Positions 62,049 to 64,000 of a stretch of 64,000 nucleotides of DNA are shown here, in pieces. The notes beneath the pieces are model-generated. The model searched no databases, was not told the DNA's origin, and saw nothing but the letters and a program-made list of their open reading frames with translations. The position numbers were made by a program, and so were the translations under genes. This DNA comes from Chromobacterium alticapitis (GTDB taxonomy: Bacteria > Pseudomonadota > Gammaproteobacteria > Burkholderiales > Chromobacteriaceae): positions 28,351 through 92,350 of the forward strand of contig NZ_PQWB01000005.1 of assembly GCF_002924365.1 (NCBI RefSeq), read 5' to 3'. The stretch's first letter is position 1. Each line of letters begins with the position of its first letter.

Positions 62049-63680
62049 ATGCGGAATTTGTCTATCGCGGCCAGGATCACCCTTGGCTTCGCGCTGCTAT
62101 TGGCGGCGCTCATTCTGACCGGCCTGCTGGCCCAATTGGGCCTGGGCAAGATCTCGGCGCGGGCCGAGGAGGTCACCTCGCACGAACTGGCCTTTTATAC
62201 CGACATCGTCCGCCTGCAGCGCGACATGGGCAATTTGCGCCGCTTCGAGAAAGACTACTTCATCAATCTGGCCGACGACGGCAAGCGCGCCGGCTATATG
62301 GGCAAATGGAAAGACGCGCTGGCTGACGCCAAGCAGGCCATCAGCCAGGCCGGCACGCACCCGCTCAATGACGACGCCGCGCAGCAGTTGAGCAAGCTGT
62401 CCGGCTTGCTGAACGGCTATGCCGATGGTTTCGGCAAGGTGACCGGCCAGGTGGAGGCCAAGCAGATCGCGGCCACGAGCGACGCGAACAAGGAGCTGGA
62501 GAAGTACAAGGACAATATCCACCAGATGGAAGGCGTGGTGGATGGGCTGGGCAAGAGCGCGGCCGACGCGGTGGGCTTGCTGGACGACCAGATCAACGCC
62601 GCGGCGGCCAGCGTGCGGGGCCAAATGCTGGCCGAGATCATCGCGGCGCTGGCGATAGGGGGGCTGGTGGGCTGGATCATCATCGCCTCCATCCGCCGCC
62701 CGCTGCTGCAGATGCGCGACGCCAACCAGGAGTTGTCGGAACAGCGCAACCTGCGGCTGCGACTGCCGGACTTCGGCCGCAACGAACTGGGCAGCGCGGC
62801 CGCCTCCTTGGCCAAGCTGGTGGACAGCGTGCGCGGCGTGGTAGTGGAGTCTCAGGGCCATTCCACCCACTTGGCCCAGGCAGCCAGCCAGTTGAGCGAG
62901 GTCAGCGAGCATGTGTCGTCGGCGTCGGCTCACCAATCCGAGGCGGCGGCCAGCGGCGCGGCGGCCATCGAACAGATGTCGGTCAGCATCAATCTGGTGG
63001 CGGACAGCACCCAGGATGTGGAGCGGCAGGCGCGGCAGACCATGGAGCAGGCTGCGGCGGGCAGCGAGCTGGCGCAGCAGGCGGCCGGGGAAATCCGCCT
63101 GATCGCCACCGCCATCACCGAGACCGCGACCGTGATGGACGGCCTGAACCAGCGCTCGGCCGATATCGGCGACATCGTGCGGGTGATTCATGACATCGCG
63201 GACCAGACCAATCTGCTGGCGCTGAACGCGGCGATCGAAGCGGCGCGCGCCGGCGAAATGGGCCGCGGTTTCGCCGTGGTGGCGGACGAGGTGCGCAAGC
63301 TGGCCGAGCGCACCAGCCAGGCCACCACGGAAATCTCCGGCCACATCGACGGCGTGCTGGCCGATACCCGCCGCGCCTGCCAGAGCATGCAGCAGGCCAA
63401 CAGCCGCATCGAGAGCGGCGTGGTCAGCGCCTCCAGCGTGGCCGATGCGCTGGGGCAGATCCGCGAGCTGGCCGAACATTCGGTGCAGCGCATCGCCGAC
63501 ATCGCCGGCGCGATCAAGGAGCAGAGCCAGGCCAGCCAGGAAGTGGCGAGCAGCGTCGAGCAGATCGCTCAGATGAACGGCCAGACCACCGAGGCGGCAG
63601 GCGAGGCCAGCGCGCTGGCCGGCGAGCTGCAGACGTTGTCGCGCGAGCTGGACGCTTGTCTGCAGCGCTTCCGCACCTGA
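62049..63680 (+). CDS. methyl-accepting chemotaxis protein
   Basis: A 543-aa chemoreceptor. TM1 is at about residues 10-30 and TM2 at about 195-215, enclosing a four-helix-bundle-like periplasmic sensor of about 160 residues; a HAMP domain and a signalling hairpin follow, whose tip [20 protein letters not shown], then [20 protein letters not shown], is the CheA/CheW contact region. There is no C-terminal NWETF-type pentapeptide for CheR tethering. It is a stand-alone gene with a small hairpin (62000-62014) in its leader. Confidence 0.96.
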   Translation: MRNLSIAARITLGFALLLAALILTGLLAQLGLGKISARAEEVTSHELAFYTDIVRLQRDMGNLRRFEKDYFINLADDGKRAGYMGKWKDALADAKQAISQAGTHPLNDDAAQQLSKLSGLLNGYADGFGKVTGQVEAKQIAATSDANKELEKYKDNIHQMEGVVDGLGKSAADAVGLLDDQINAAAASVRGQMLAEIIAALAIGGLVGWIIIASIRRPLLQMRDANQELSEQRNLRLRLPDFGRNELGSAAASLAKLVDSVRGVVVESQGHSTHLAQAASQLSEVSEHVSSASAHQSEAAASGAAAIEQMSVSINLVADSTQDVERQARQTMEQAAAGSELAQQAAGEIRLIATAITETATVMDGLNQRSADIGDIVRVIHDIADQTNLLALNAAIEAARAGEMGRGFAVVADEVRKLAERTSQATTEISGHIDGVLADTRRACQSMQQANSRIESGVVSASSVADALGQIRELAEHSVQRIADIAGAIKEQSQASQEVASSVEQIAQMNGQTTEAAGEASALAGELQTLSRELDACLQRFRT

Positions 63681-63708
63681 GCTCGCGGCCGCGTATGCCT
63701 ATTTTCCA

Positions 63709-63731
63709 CCCCGGCCAGGCGCCGGGGTTTT
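63709..63731 (+). terminator. terminator after the chemoreceptor gene
   Basis: CCCCGGC (63709-63715) pairs with GCCGGGG (63721-63727), loop CAGGC, then TTTT. Confidence 0.75.
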
Positions 63732-63743
63732 ACGTTCAACAAG

Positions 63744-64000
63744 CAGGCGTAGCGCGGGTTGAAACCAGGCGCGCGCGCCCCAGGCCGGTTTGCGCCATGC
63801 TTTCGCCGCAGGGAAGCCCCTCTCCCCTCGCGGGAGAGGGGTTGGGGCGAGGGGGGCGACGCCGCCTGCTCCCGTCTGGCCTGGGCCAAGCCAGTTCCGT
63901 AGCGCGGGTTGGCCGGAGGCCATGCCCGCGAGCGACTTCGGGGCAAACGGACCGTGGGTATGGCCCATGGCCAAGCCGCGCTACGCGTTTGAAAGTTACA
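63744..64000. repeat. further copy of the glmU-deoR dispersed repeat, with REP palindrome
   Basis: It contains GAAACCAGGC, GGCCGGTTTGCGCCATG, the perfect palindrome CCCCTCTCCC-CTCGC-GGGAGAGGGG (63817-63841), TTCCGTAGCGCGGGTTGGCC and GCCCATGGCCAAGCCGCG, the same blocks as the array at 9422-10320 but in a different order and spacing. It runs to the window edge. No gene is supported in 63681-64000. Confidence 0.85.

Overview
The window is a 64 kb stretch of GC-rich bacterial chromosome. Gene content and order (parB, then atpIBEFHAGDC, glmU, a DeoR-type regulator and glmS; an ilv-leuA region; cox/cta genes; a long his-tat operon) fit a betaproteobacterium of the Chromobacterium/Neisseriales type. 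That placement is inferred from protein resemblance only. Most of the window is housekeeping.

Layout. 1-831: 3' part of parB. 867-7923: F1Fo ATP synthase operon with a good sigma70 promoter and a terminator. 7952-13017: glmU, a 0.9 kb array of five ~180-bp tandem repeats, a DeoR-family regulator and glmS. 13018-17225: an accessory island directly downstream of glmS. It opens 23 bp after the glmS stop with what looks like a Tn7-family right end (terminal TGT, then three CAATAAA boxes at exactly 20-bp spacing). It then holds a low-GC two-gene module (DUF262 protein plus HEPN protein), a 3' fragment of a DEDDh exonuclease gene, and an ISAs1-family element with a frameshifted transposase and no visible target duplication. 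17226-25018: an HD-fold protein lacking its HD pair, kup, proS, a lytic transglycosylase, a MarR/guanine deaminase divergent pair, two perfect DnaA boxes and a small hypothetical gene. 25139-26991: a minus-strand sigma factor operon. 27184-37573: ilvB-ilvH-ilvC, a transaldolase-like gene, psd, a DUF2860 outer-membrane protein divergent from a two-component system, and leuA with an unusual N-terminal helix-turn-helix extension. 37811-42197: a membrane protein, S66 peptidase, bioD, class D beta-lactamase and HD-GYP phosphodiesterase. 42418-50859: cytochrome c oxidase structural and assembly genes, including heme A synthesis. 50908-61847: a YcgR-like PilZ protein, the his genes (with an unexpected periplasmic binding-protein gene between hisD and hisC), a HIT protein, tatABC and DUF2069. 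62049-63680: a chemoreceptor. 63744-64000: a further copy of the dispersed repeat family.

How the parts relate. The atp, cox/cta and tat genes serve respiration and export; ilvBHC and leuA form a split branched-chain amino-acid set; the his genes plus hisE-HIT-tatABC look co-transcribed. The most novel-looking material is the glmS-downstream island: a candidate DUF262-HEPN defence module beside a Tn7-like end with no transposition genes, suggesting a decayed Tn7-family element whose distal side may have been removed with the ISAs1 copy. Second is the HTH-LeuA fusion, whose two start sites and upstream repeats suggest autoregulation. No tRNA, rRNA or CRISPR array was seen.
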